Shown: positions 1 through 7,501 of the stretch, one piece after another
How the letters are laid out: each line of letters begins with the position of its first letter
How positions within the stretch are numbered: the stretch's first letter is position 1
Origin: Ponticaulis profundi
Lineage (GTDB): Bacteria; Pseudomonadota; Alphaproteobacteria; Caulobacterales; Hyphomonadaceae
Assembly (NCBI RefSeq): GCF_042659465.1
Contig: NZ_JBHSSW010000066.1
Span: 186,001-250,000 of the forward strand
DNA: 64,000 nt
Direction of reading: 5' to 3'
The notes under the pieces: model-generated
Database searches by the model: none
Seen by the model: the letters and a program-made list of their open reading frames with translations, nothing else
Told to the model about the DNA's origin: nothing
Program-made: the position numbers and the translations under genes

Positions 1-163
1 TGACGATCATGGCACTCTGGTCGTCGAGCCTTTCGCTTCTCAAGACAGTGGAAACATCAGCGTTTTGGCAAAATCAAATGCCCTGATCCGCCGCCCGGTT
101 GAAGCAACTGCTGTTTCGTCGGGCGATCAGGTATCCGTTCTTCTGACGGGGGAACTGTTTTGA
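1..163 (+). CDS. moeA: Molybdopterin molybdenumtransferase MoeA, C-terminal fragment
   Basis: Only the last 53 codons plus the stop are in the window; reading starts at base 2 and the gene begins upstream. The translation contains SQDSGNISVLAKSNALI and ends SSGDQVSVLLTGELF. This matches the C-terminal domain IV of MoeA, the enzyme that inserts molybdate into adenylylated molybdopterin in the cytoplasm. The stop codon TGA (161-163) overlaps the TTG start of modA at 160, so the two are probably translationally coupled. The next three genes import molybdate, which supports the assignment. The call rests on a short fragment plus context. Confidence 0.75.
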   Translation, partial: DDHGTLVVEPFASQDSGNISVLAKSNALIRRPVEATAVSSGDQVSVLLTGELF

Positions 164-912
164 GTGTTTACGCCATTGCTTCCGCTCTATTGGGGCTTTT
201 GGGGATATCTGCAGGCGCGGAAACCGCGACGATAGCTGTCGCCGCAAACTTCAAAGCACCAGTTGAGGCGCTCGCTGAGACCTTTGAGGAAGAGAGCGGA
301 CATACGGTACGCATTGTCATCGGCTCAACTGGGAAACTCTATGCGCAGATCACGCATGGCGCACCGTTTGACGCGTTTCTGGCAGCCGATCAGGAAAGGC
401 CGCAAAAGCTCGTTGAGGCAGGATACGCATCGGGAAATGCTGCCTTTACGTATGCGACAGGGATACTCGCGCTATGGGAATCGAGTGCCGCTGATAGCTT
501 CGATATCGACCGGCTTCTGAGCGACGACGTCCACCACATTGCGCTGGCGAACTCAAGGCTTGCACCATATGGGCGCGCTGCGATGGAAACCCTGAAAGCA
601 GCAAATCTGGACGACGCGCTGCGTTCAAAGATCGTAACCGGTGAAAACGTCGCTCAGGCATTTATCCTCGTCGATACGAAGAATGCCGACATTGGGTTTG
701 TCGCCTTGTCCCAAATCATTTCTGCCGACGCGCCGGCACGAGGACATTATTGGACTGTCCCTGCTGAACTCTATGCGCCTATCCTCCAGGACGCGGTTCT
801 TTTGAAAAGAGGTGAGGGCAACGCTGCAGCAGAAGCCTTCATGTCGTTCCTGGCTTCGGACCGGGCGCAGGCAACCATTGAAAGCTTTGGATACAAGCCT
901 CGTGGCAAGTGA
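160..912 (+). CDS. modA: Molybdate ABC transporter substrate-binding protein ModA
   Basis: A 250-residue periplasmic binding protein that captures molybdate for the ModBC permease. Residues 1-20 form a signal peptide with a hydrophobic core and an Ala-Gly-Ala end. The mature part begins TATIAVAANF and continues through the GSTGKLYAQI segment typical of ModA, where Ser and backbone amides bind the oxyanion. The start is TTG, overlapping the moeA stop. The downstream modB start overlaps the end of this gene by 11 bases, so modABC is one operon, apparently read through from moeA. No ModE-type regulator is visible in the window. Length is normal for the family. Confidence 0.93.
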   Translation: MSVYAIASALLGLLGISAGAETATIAVAANFKAPVEALAETFEEESGHTVRIVIGSTGKLYAQITHGAPFDAFLAADQERPQKLVEAGYASGNAAFTYATGILALWESSAADSFDIDRLLSDDVHHIALANSRLAPYGRAAMETLKAANLDDALRSKIVTGENVAQAFILVDTKNADIGFVALSQIISADAPARGHYWTVPAELYAPILQDAVLLKRGEGNAAAEAFMSFLASDRAQATIESFGYKPRGK

Positions 913-1582
913 CGACGTCTTCGCGCTTCTGCTGACACTCCAACTCGCATTCGCGACGACGCTCATGTTGCTGGCTGCTGGGTTCCCACTCGCGTGGTGG
1001 CTCGCCCGGACGCAGACCCCGATCAAGCCTGTCATTGAAGCGGTGGTGGCTCTGCCATTGGTGCTGCCGCCGACCGTCATAGGGTTCTACATTCTGATCC
1101 TGCTGAACCCTGAGTCTCCAGTTGGAAGGATCTGGGTCACCGTCACAGGGGAGAGCCTGAGCTTCTCATTCTGGGGGCTGGTAATCGCGTCCTTTTTCTA
1201 TTCCTTGCCTTTCATGATCCAGCCGCTTCAGACGGGTTTTGAACGTGATGCCAGAAAGCCGATGCAGCTTGCGTATAGCTATGGTGTGCGGCCGTTGAAG
1301 GCATTTTTCACCGTCGCCATTCCGGTCGCGTGGCGCAGCGTCCTGACGGCCTGTGTGCTGACGTTTGCGCACACGATTGGTGAGTTTGGTGTGGTCCTCA
1401 TGGTCGGTGGAAACATTCCGGGGGAAACCCGGGTTGTGTCCATAGCCATCTATGAGCATGTCGAAGCGACATCCTACGGACAGGCAAATATGCTGTCGCT
1501 CATTCTGTTGGGACTATCTTTCACGATCCTGTTTCTGGTGTTTCTTCTGAACCGGCGGAGGGGGCAATATGTCGGGGCGTGA
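902..1582 (+). CDS. modB: Molybdate ABC transporter permease ModB
   Basis: Inner-membrane permease of the molybdate importer. I chose the GTG at 902 (VASDDVFALLLTLQLAF): an in-frame start at 812 would overlap modA by 100 bases and add a non-hydrophobic, Arg-rich leader, while 902 gives 226 residues, the usual ModB size, with an 11-base overlap with modA. About five transmembrane segments are visible. The cytoplasmic EAA loop ends in TIGEFGVVLMVGGNIPG, the ModB signature that contacts the ModC ATPase. The gene overlaps modC by 14 bases. Confidence 0.92.
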   Translation: MASDDVFALLLTLQLAFATTLMLLAAGFPLAWWLARTQTPIKPVIEAVVALPLVLPPTVIGFYILILLNPESPVGRIWVTVTGESLSFSFWGLVIASFFYSLPFMIQPLQTGFERDARKPMQLAYSYGVRPLKAFFTVAIPVAWRSVLTACVLTFAHTIGEFGVVLMVGGNIPGETRVVSIAIYEHVEATSYGQANMLSLILLGLSFTILFLVFLLNRRRGQYVGA

Positions 1583-2651
1583 AGCGATATTGCGTGTTGA
1601 GGTCTCCCACAGGCTTCCGCAGAGCCAATTTGATTTCGACCTGGCATTCGCTGCGCGAGGCACCGGCCTGTTCGGTGCGAACGGTGTCGGCAAAACAACC
1701 CTGCTTGACTTCATATCAGGTGTAAAACACCCGGAGCGGGGGCAGATCAAATCCGGACAGGCGATCTGGTTCGATTCAGATCAAAACTGCAATCTGGCTC
1801 AGCATAAGAGGCGTGTCGCCAGAGTGTTTCAGGATGGGCGTCTCATGCCGCATCTGACGGTCGAGCAGAACCTCAATTTTGCAGCGCGCGGCGCGGGACG
1901 GTCCTCCGTCTTTTCTACCGACCGGGCGCTCATTGAAGAGGAGCTGAAACTCGAGCATCTCTTTGATCAACGACCGGGCCAATTGTCGGGTGGTGAGAAG
2001 CAGCGTGTGGCGCTCGCCTGTGCCTTGATATCAGAAAGTCGTCTCATCTTGCTGGACGAGCCCTTTGTGGGAATGGATGCGGTCAATCGTGTGCGCGCTA
2101 TTGAGCTGGTGCGAAAACTGACGCGTTCGCGCGCGCAACGCTTCATTCTTGTTTCGCATGATGTTCGCGATCTTGTCGCGCTGTGTGAAGAGACGGTCGT
2201 TTTCAAGGAGAATGGTTCTGTTGTCTCCGGCGACACCGGTGAGGTTCTCACTCAGTCGGGGGACGGACATGAACCCTCTGGATATATCGTGTTGGATGCG
2301 GAGTTGATCCATCATGATATGCAGGCTGGCAGCAGCAGGCTTCTCATAAATGGCCAGTACCTTGATGTAGCAAGCAGCATTGCGCCGCAGGGATCTGACG
2401 TACGTCTCATGCTTCCGCGCGCTGAGATAATGCTGGTTTGCCCCGATGCCAAAGTGTTTGGCTGGGGTGTTAATGTGCGTGCGCTCGTCCAAGGTGCCGA
2501 TGTGATGTCAGGGACGGCTGGCGTAGGACTGAACCTAACCATTGGTGATCAGACTTTCTCCATTGCGGTGCCGGCATGTGCAGGATCAGAATTGCCGATT
2601 GAGATCGGCTCTGAAATTCAGCTCTGCTGTAATAACGCGATGATCGTTTAG
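1569..2651 (+). CDS. modC: Molybdate ABC transporter ATP-binding protein ModC
   Basis: A 360-residue ATPase driving molybdate import. It has Walker A GANGVGKT (36-43), a Q-loop Gln near 88, the ABC signature LSGGE (139-143) and Walker B LILLDE (159-164), followed by a switch His in the SHDVRD segment. Residues from about 290 form the C-terminal TOBE region that in this family binds molybdate and can feed back on transport. The gene starts inside the end of modB, so it is expressed with modA and modB. The transport operon ends here; a 146-base gap with no clear terminator follows. Confidence 0.93.
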   Translation: MSGREAILRVEVSHRLPQSQFDFDLAFAARGTGLFGANGVGKTTLLDFISGVKHPERGQIKSGQAIWFDSDQNCNLAQHKRRVARVFQDGRLMPHLTVEQNLNFAARGAGRSSVFSTDRALIEEELKLEHLFDQRPGQLSGGEKQRVALACALISESRLILLDEPFVGMDAVNRVRAIELVRKLTRSRAQRFILVSHDVRDLVALCEETVVFKENGSVVSGDTGEVLTQSGDGHEPSGYIVLDAELIHHDMQAGSSRLLINGQYLDVASSIAPQGSDVRLMLPRAEIMLVCPDAKVFGWGVNVRALVQGADVMSGTAGVGLNLTIGDQTFSIAVPACAGSELPIEIGSEIQLCCNNAMIV

Positions 2652-2797
2652 GTTCCGTCCAGATTGATGAATTTCGTTCATGCTAACGATGCTTTCATAG
2701 CCGCTAATCTCTGACAGCAGTCCGTCCCATATCTCCTGCAGAGTTCCGTGGCGATCCGTGCCTCGGAAGATGGATATCTGGATTTGGGAGGTTCACA

Positions 2798-3169
2798 TTG
2801 ACTTGGTCAGACGAACAACTCACCGCATTTGCGGAGGCAAATGACTTTCACGTCGCCCCATACCGGGCGGATGGCAAAACGCCTGGCACACCGACTTATA
2901 TCTGGTCAGTGGTCACAGACGGTGGGCTGTTCATCCGTGCGTTTAGTGGTCAGGGATCCAGTTGGTATCAGGCTGCCGTTTCACAGAAAGAAGGGCAGAT
3001 TGAGCTTACCGGCGAAACGTTTGATGTCACCTTCGAGCCCATGGTGAGTGACGCTCTGAACGATAGGATCGATGAGGTCTACAAGAGCAAATATGCGGAC
3101 AGCAGCTATCTGACTCCCATGATTTCAGATCGAGCGAGAGGCGCCACCGTGCAGGTAAAACCTCGCTAG
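2798..3169 (+). CDS. DUF2255 family protein
   Basis: A 123-residue soluble protein matching the DUF2255 pattern: an N-terminal WSDEQLTAF stretch, a central TPTYIWSVVTDGGLFIRAF strand and a SSWYQAAV motif. The family has no established biochemical role; distant similarity to nitroreductase-like or flavin-binding small proteins is sometimes suggested, but nothing here proves it. The start is TTG at 2798, chosen because a strong GGGAGG ribosome-binding site lies at 2786-2791, six bases upstream. It is followed by a short hairpin (3177-3197) and then the SDR gene on the same strand. Confidence 0.7.
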   Translation: MTWSDEQLTAFAEANDFHVAPYRADGKTPGTPTYIWSVVTDGGLFIRAFSGQGSSWYQAAVSQKEGQIELTGETFDVTFEPMVSDALNDRIDEVYKSKYADSSYLTPMISDRARGATVQVKPR

Positions 3170-3176
3170 CATAAGA

Positions 3177-3197
3177 CGGAGCATCGCTCCGAGTTTT
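3177..3197 (+). terminator. Possible weak rho-independent terminator
   Basis: A 6-bp stem (cggagc/gctccg) with a 3-base loop is followed by agtttt, just after the DUF2255 stop. The stem and the T-run are both short, so termination would be partial at best. Confidence 0.35.
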
Positions 3198-3273
3198 CAC
3201 CACCAACCAGTCGTTCGGCATGCGCTCTGCGCATGACGAGACAGCTGTATCTAATTTTGAAAGAGGATCAGAA

Positions 3274-4044
3274 ATGAAAGCGAAAATGCTTGAAGGCCAG
3301 ACGGCCATTGTTACGGGCGCCACCAAGGGTATCGGACGCGCCATCGCAGAGCTCTATCTTCAGGAAGGCGCGAACGTCGTGATCACGGCGCGCGATCAGG
3401 AAGAAATTGATCAGGCCGTGGCGGAGATGTCGAAAGACGGTCAGCGCGTTATTGGCATTGTCGGCGACAATGCTGACCCGGATGCGCCCGAGCGTGTGTT
3501 TGAGAAAGCGATAGAAACCTTCGGTCAGGTGGATATCATGGTCAACAATGCTGGTGTCGGCGAAATGTACGCCATCGAAAAAACATCGACAGAACATTTC
3601 AACGAGATCTTGCAGATCAATCTGGCTGGTCCATTCCGCTTTTGCCGTGAAGCCGTGAAGCACATGATGCCTCGTAATGAGGGTCGGATTATCAACGTGT
3701 CGTCCGTGAATGGCACGACACCGATTTGCGGCGTCGCCTACACATCCACCAAGGGCGGTATCAACACCATGACCCTGAACATCGCTATGCGGCTTTCGGG
3801 CACCAATATTCGGTGCAATGCGATTGCACCTGGCGTAACCGATACCGACGCTGCTCGTGCATGGGCTGCGGGTGAACAGGAAGGTGGTGGTGAGATGTTG
3901 GAGTTTTCCGACAAGTATACAAACACCTCCGTGCCTTCGACACAGCCGATTGATCAGGCATATGCTGCGCTTTATCTCGCATCAGAAATGGGGCGTGCCG
4001 TGACCGGCCAGGTCATCCAGGTCGATAATGGACAGTTCCTCTAA
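3274..4044 (+). CDS. Short-chain dehydrogenase/reductase (SDR)
   Basis: A 256-residue classical SDR, an NAD(P)-dependent oxidoreductase with a Rossmann fold. The cofactor loop is TGATKGIG (14-21), the structural NNAG is at 91-94, and the catalytic residues are Ser143/144 and YTSTK (Tyr156, Lys160). The C-terminus has the usual VTGQVIQVDNGQF ending. The start is the ATG at 3274, behind an AAGAGGA ribosome-binding site; an upstream in-frame ATG at 3220 lacks one. The substrate cannot be told from sequence. A strong terminator follows, facing the convergent aldo-keto reductase. Confidence 0.88.
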   Translation: MKAKMLEGQTAIVTGATKGIGRAIAELYLQEGANVVITARDQEEIDQAVAEMSKDGQRVIGIVGDNADPDAPERVFEKAIETFGQVDIMVNNAGVGEMYAIEKTSTEHFNEILQINLAGPFRFCREAVKHMMPRNEGRIINVSSVNGTTPICGVAYTSTKGGINTMTLNIAMRLSGTNIRCNAIAPGVTDTDAARAWAAGEQEGGGEMLEFSDKYTNTSVPSTQPIDQAYAALYLASEMGRAVTGQVIQVDNGQFL

Positions 4045-4066
4045 TCACGCTGTTTCCAGAACAAAG

Positions 4067-4097
4067 AAAGCCCGCAGTCGAAACTGCGGGCTTTTTT
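4067..4097 (+). terminator. Rho-independent terminator after the SDR gene
   Basis: A perfect 12-bp stem (aaagcccgcagt / actgcgggcttt) with loop cgaa is followed by a T-run (4091-4097). It lies between the convergent SDR and aldo-keto reductase genes. The left flank is A-rich, so it may also work weakly on the minus strand. Confidence 0.88.
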
Positions 4098-4137
4098 TGA
4101 TTTCGGAATGGAACGGAGTGCACTCCCGAAAACTGTC

Positions 4138-4995
4138 TTATTTTGCGAATACCGGGAAGGCGCTCGCATCGCCATAATCCTCGATCGGATCGATATTTTT
4201 CAGCGTATCCATGTCAGCTTCGGAGATTTCGAAATCGACATCAGCATTGCTTTTCATGTGATCCGGATTTGCTGTTTTCGGAAGCGGCAGCAAGCCGAGT
4301 TGCAGCGTGTATCGGATGCAGAGTTGAGGGACGCTGACACCGTATTTCTCTGCGATCGCCTTGATCTGCGGATTGTCGAGAATTTTGCCGTGACCGATCG
4401 GGGAATAGGCTTCCACGACAAGGCCTTTGTCCTGAGCATAGTCGATCAGATCAAATGGCGTGTTACTGACATGCGCAAGGATCTGATTGACCATTGGTTT
4501 TGTCGCTGCGTTGTCGAGCAGGTTGTCCAGGTCTTCCTTCTGGAAGTTTGAAACGCCGATGGCGCGGATTTTTCCGGCGTCATAGTATTCTTCCAGCGCT
4601 TTCCAAGCTTCCAGGTTGCCTTCGAAGAAGCGATCGTCGGTGTTGAATTGCGCCCATGGCTGAGGGCTGTGGATGATCATCAGGTCGATATAGTCGAGTG
4701 CGAGTTTATCGAGAGATCCTTGAATGGCAGCTTTGGCGTCATCGTAGTTCTTGATGTCTGCTTCGAGCTTGGTCGTCAGGAAGATGTCTTCCCGCGCCCG
4801 GCCGCAATTGCGAATGCCGTCGCCTACGCCGCGCTCATTGCCATAAGCCTGCGCAGTATCAATGTGACGATAGCCCAGTTTGACGGCCTCAATCACGGCA
4901 TTTGCGACTTTGTCATCGTCAATCATCCAGGTGCCAAGAGCGATCTTCGGAATTTTGACGTCATTGGAAAGTGTATAGGTCTCTTCGAGTAACAT
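4138..4995 (-). CDS. Aldo/keto reductase family oxidoreductase
   Basis: An NAD(P)H-dependent TIM-barrel oxidoreductase of the 2,5-diketo-D-gluconate reductase type, 285 residues from the chosen start. The catalytic tetrad is visible: Asp and Tyr in HIDTAQAYGNE, Lys in LTTKLE and His in MIIHSP. The phosphate-binding part LPKTANPDHMKSN lies near the C-terminus. I prefer the ATG at 4995 because AAGGA lies eight bases upstream of it; the ATG at 5004 would overlap that site. The gene is monocistronic and convergent to the SDR. The natural substrate is unknown. Confidence 0.88.
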   Translation of the reverse strand: MLLEETYTLSNDVKIPKIALGTWMIDDDKVANAVIEAVKLGYRHIDTAQAYGNERGVGDGIRNCGRAREDIFLTTKLEADIKNYDDAKAAIQGSLDKLALDYIDLMIIHSPQPWAQFNTDDRFFEGNLEAWKALEEYYDAGKIRAIGVSNFQKEDLDNLLDNAATKPMVNQILAHVSNTPFDLIDYAQDKGLVVEAYSPIGHGKILDNPQIKAIAEKYGVSVPQLCIRYTLQLGLLPLPKTANPDHMKSNADVDFEISEADMDTLKNIDPIEDYGDASAFPVFAK

Positions 4996-5004
4996 GCGGT
5001 TCAT

Positions 5005-5613
5005 CCTTTCTTTTCGGCGTCGCTACGCCGGCTGTTGGGTGAGGACCGGACTGTTCAGCTTCATCGCCGGGGTGGGGGAGGAGGCTTGGCGATATTGATC
5101 GAGCGAGCATCCGGTCCTTCTCTTCGGATGTGACCCTTGAGGCGCCAGAAACAATTGATGCAGAAGTGAAGTCACTTATGAGTTCTGCGCATGAATGACG
5201 CGTCTGGCTGCTGATCAAACACAGACATAAAATTAGAAACAAAACGAATTAATTTACGGCTCGGAAAAAATAAATAAAAGCAAGGGTTGAACACATTTAG
5301 AAATAACATCAGAATACACTGAACTCGGAATGCCTGCATGTTTGAATAGGAAATCGGGCTGAGGGGTATGATGGAAGGTGGATACAGCGCACGATGATAC
5401 TTCAGCCGAAAGCGAACATGTTGGAGAGCGACAAAAAAGAGCGTGAGGATATTTAGCCGAAGCCGGTCCGTGTAATGGCGACGCTTCATCCACTTAAAAG
5501 CCCGTACGGCTGACATAGGCCGATTGACGAGCCGTCGGACAAAGAGCTGTGACCAATCGAGGAAACTGATTTTTTGAAAGTCCACTAGCTGAAGCCGCAT
5601 AGGGAGAAAAGTG
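5005..5613. other. 609-base intergenic region without a convincing gene
   Basis: This gap holds the upstream region of the aldo-keto reductase (left end) and of the receiver protein (right end). A small hairpin, cggcgt-cgct-acgccg, lies near 5035-5050. The central part, around 5220-5340, is clearly AT-rich. Open frames on the minus strand (up to about 175 codons, running into the receiver gene) have Arg/Cys/Phe-rich translations and no ribosome-binding site, and I do not accept them. I see no tRNA, repeat array or insertion sequence. A small RNA cannot be excluded. Confidence 0.5.
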
Positions 5614-6048
5614 ATGGATGTTTTGATTGTCGACGATAACCCTGCCGATCGCCGTTTGCTGAAAATGGTTTTTAAAAACGTGTCTGACGAGTTGACCATT
5701 CATGCGTGTTCCGGTGGAAAGCAGGCGCTAGACTTCCTTTTGAGGCAGGGCGAGCACGCGGATGCGCCACGCCCTCAGGTGTGTTTACTCGACATCAATA
5801 TGCCCGGAATGAACGGTTTTGACGTTCTGATTGCGATGAAAGCGGACTGGCGGCTGAAAGCCATTCCGGTCTTCATGTTCTCAAGTTCAGACAATGATGG
5901 CGACATCCAGATCTGTTATGAGAATCACGCAAATGGGTATATCCAGAAGCCTATGGAGCTTGTTGAGCTTGAGAACATTGCGCGTTCCTTGTCGAACTTC
6001 TGTGTCAACATCCTCAGACATGCCCCTCCCGCGGTCCATTTAAATTAG
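5614..6048 (+). CDS. Single-domain response regulator (CheY-like)
   Basis: A 144-residue stand-alone receiver domain. Acidic residues Asp7-Asp8 (VDDN), the phospho-acceptor Asp60 (LLDINMPGMNG), a Ser in the T-loop position (MFSSSD) and the conserved Lys112 (IQKPMEL) are all present, so it should be phosphorylatable. There is no output domain. The long loop before Asp60 and the SSDNDGDI segment resemble the receivers that pair with phytochrome-like or PAS kinases (Rcp1-like), but the partner is not certain. The start is the ATG at 5614, six bases after AGGGAGA; a GTG at 5611 is the alternative. It stands apart from the kinase operon that begins at 6185. Confidence 0.88.
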   Translation: MDVLIVDDNPADRRLLKMVFKNVSDELTIHACSGGKQALDFLLRQGEHADAPRPQVCLLDINMPGMNGFDVLIAMKADWRLKAIPVFMFSSSDNDGDIQICYENHANGYIQKPMELVELENIARSLSNFCVNILRHAPPAVHLN

Positions 6049-6184
6049 AACGGCTCAGGCAGCCGAAATTCTGGAGCAGGTTTGCAAAAATCTGATCCTT
6101 AAGCTGATGTGCCGAACGTTGCGCTGCATCGCGGTGTGACGTCTTTTTGCTCAGGTGGGCAGTTAAACTTTGAAATTGCCGTGA

Positions 6185-7039
6185 TCAATCGAGTATATCG
6201 GGCAACTCATCAGAGCGCTGCTGGGTCAGAACAGTTGTGAGCGCGACTTGAACCTGACGTGTGGAGAAGGGTTTGACGAGGAAGTGACTGACTCCGGCAT
6301 CAGCGGCTTCCTGAAGATGGCCAAGCGTATTCTTTGAGGTCAGGAACACAATACGGATATCACTCGGAATGCGGGTTTCACCATTTCGGATGATCTTGAG
6401 AAGCTCAAGTCCGTTTAATGGCTCCATATACCAGTCTGATATGATGATGCTCGGTTGGAACTGACGAGAAAGGTCCAGCAACTCAGTGCCGCTGGCAACG
6501 GTGGCAACGTTCGGGATTCCCAGTGAAACCAGAATTTCTCGCATCAGCATACGCGTAGACAGGTCATCATCCGCAAACAGAATGCGTTGATCGGCAAGGG
6601 TCTCTTGTCTGTCCTTGGCTGTCGAGGAAAGCTTCTGAAGCAGGGAGTCGACCGCTGGCTTGGCCGGGTTTGCAGACAAGAGAGATGAGTTGAGCGGCGA
6701 TGTTTGCTGACGGATGCGTGCAACGGACGCAAACAGCTCGGTGATGGATTTCAGTTTTCTGCTGGCGTTGTTCTGCTCTGATGACCGTAAGTCATCCAGC
6801 ATCGTCTCCATTTTTCCCAGCTTACGACCGATATGCTGATACCCCATGCATAACGCCGCGCCGCTCATACGGTGGATTTCTGCATGTAGTTCGGAAAGGG
6901 AGCGTTCGGACTGACTATTTGCCGAAATAGCATGGTCCAGTAGTTCTGCGATCTTCCGCATTTCGGCAGGCAGATTATCCCAGTATCGGTAGACTATTTC
7001 CTGTGGGTCGACCGCCTTCATCATGACACGCATATCCAT
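6185..7039 (-). CDS. Hpt-REC phosphorelay protein (paralogue 1)
   Basis: A 284-residue protein with an N-terminal histidine phosphotransfer-like helix bundle and a C-terminal receiver. The putative phospho-His is His56 in EIHRMSGAALCMGY. The receiver (about 152-275) has the acidic triad FADDD, phospho-acceptor Asp202 in ISDWYMEPLNG, Thr in FLTSK and Lys256 in LVKPF. A Ser/Gln-rich linker separates the two domains. It is the last gene of a minus-strand operon after the kinase and a receiver. Its start is uncertain (Met1, Met3, Met6 or Met7 at 7039-7021). Two paralogues with the same order and nearly the same spacing lie at 10795-12492. No DNA-binding or enzymatic output domain is seen. Confidence 0.82.
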   Translation of the reverse strand: MDMRVMMKAVDPQEIVYRYWDNLPAEMRKIAELLDHAISANSQSERSLSELHAEIHRMSGAALCMGYQHIGRKLGKMETMLDDLRSSEQNNASRKLKSITELFASVARIRQQTSPLNSSLLSANPAKPAVDSLLQKLSSTAKDRQETLADQRILFADDDLSTRMLMREILVSLGIPNVATVASGTELLDLSRQFQPSIIISDWYMEPLNGLELLKIIRNGETRIPSDIRIVFLTSKNTLGHLQEAADAGVSHFLVKPFSTRQVQVALTTVLTQQRSDELPDILD

Positions 7040-7047
7040 TGGAGCAC

Positions 7048-7452
7048 TCAGTTCTGATGGGCCGGCGCATCATTCTTTTCCCAGATATCGTTGAGTTGAT
7101 TGGGAAGGTTGAATGCGTCGAAAGGTTTTACGATCACAGAGAGCGCGCCATTGCCGAGGTACTGGGATTGTTCATGCGTCTGTGCTTTTGCGGTCATGAA
7201 AATAACAGGGGTATCTTCACCGCCAGGAAGTTTGCGGATTTCTGCCAGGGTCTCAACGCCATCCATGTCGGGAAGCATGACATCGAAGAGCAGAAGGTCT
7301 GGCCGAAAGTCGGAAAACTTCGCGATGGCATCTGCACCACGTTCGCAGTGTCGTACCTCCAGCTCCGGATTAAGACCAAGCGAAAGCTGCGCGATTTCCG
7401 AAATATGTTCGTCGTCTTCGAGATACAGGATCCGTTTCAGTTGTTTCGCCAT
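7048..7452 (-). CDS. Response regulator receiver protein
   Basis: A 134-residue CheY-like protein: acidic pair Asp13-Asp14 (LEDDEH), phospho-acceptor Asp57 (LLFDVMLPDMDG), Thr in IFMTAK and Lys109 (VIVKPF). It has an excellent ribosome-binding site (AAGGAGGA, eight bases before the ATG). It lies between the histidine kinase and Hpt-REC paralogue 1 on the same strand, so it is probably the immediate receiver for the kinase, which has no receiver of its own. In a relay of kinase, receiver, Hpt and receiver it would be the first receiver. This order is inferred from gene order only. Confidence 0.88.
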   Translation of the reverse strand: MAKQLKRILYLEDDEHISEIAQLSLGLNPELEVRHCERGADAIAKFSDFRPDLLLFDVMLPDMDGVETLAEIRKLPGGEDTPVIFMTAKAQTHEQSQYLGNGALSVIVKPFDAFNLPNQLNDIWEKNDAPAHQN

Positions 7453-7501
7453 TCTGGTTCCTCCTTATGTGCCCATTCCCTGTGGCTATTCTGCTTTGCG
7501 G

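Noticed and set aside
5172..5699. Open frame of 175 codons on the minus strand overlapping the receiver gene start
   Set aside because: No ribosome-binding site, odd composition and overlap with a clear receiver gene; treated as chance.
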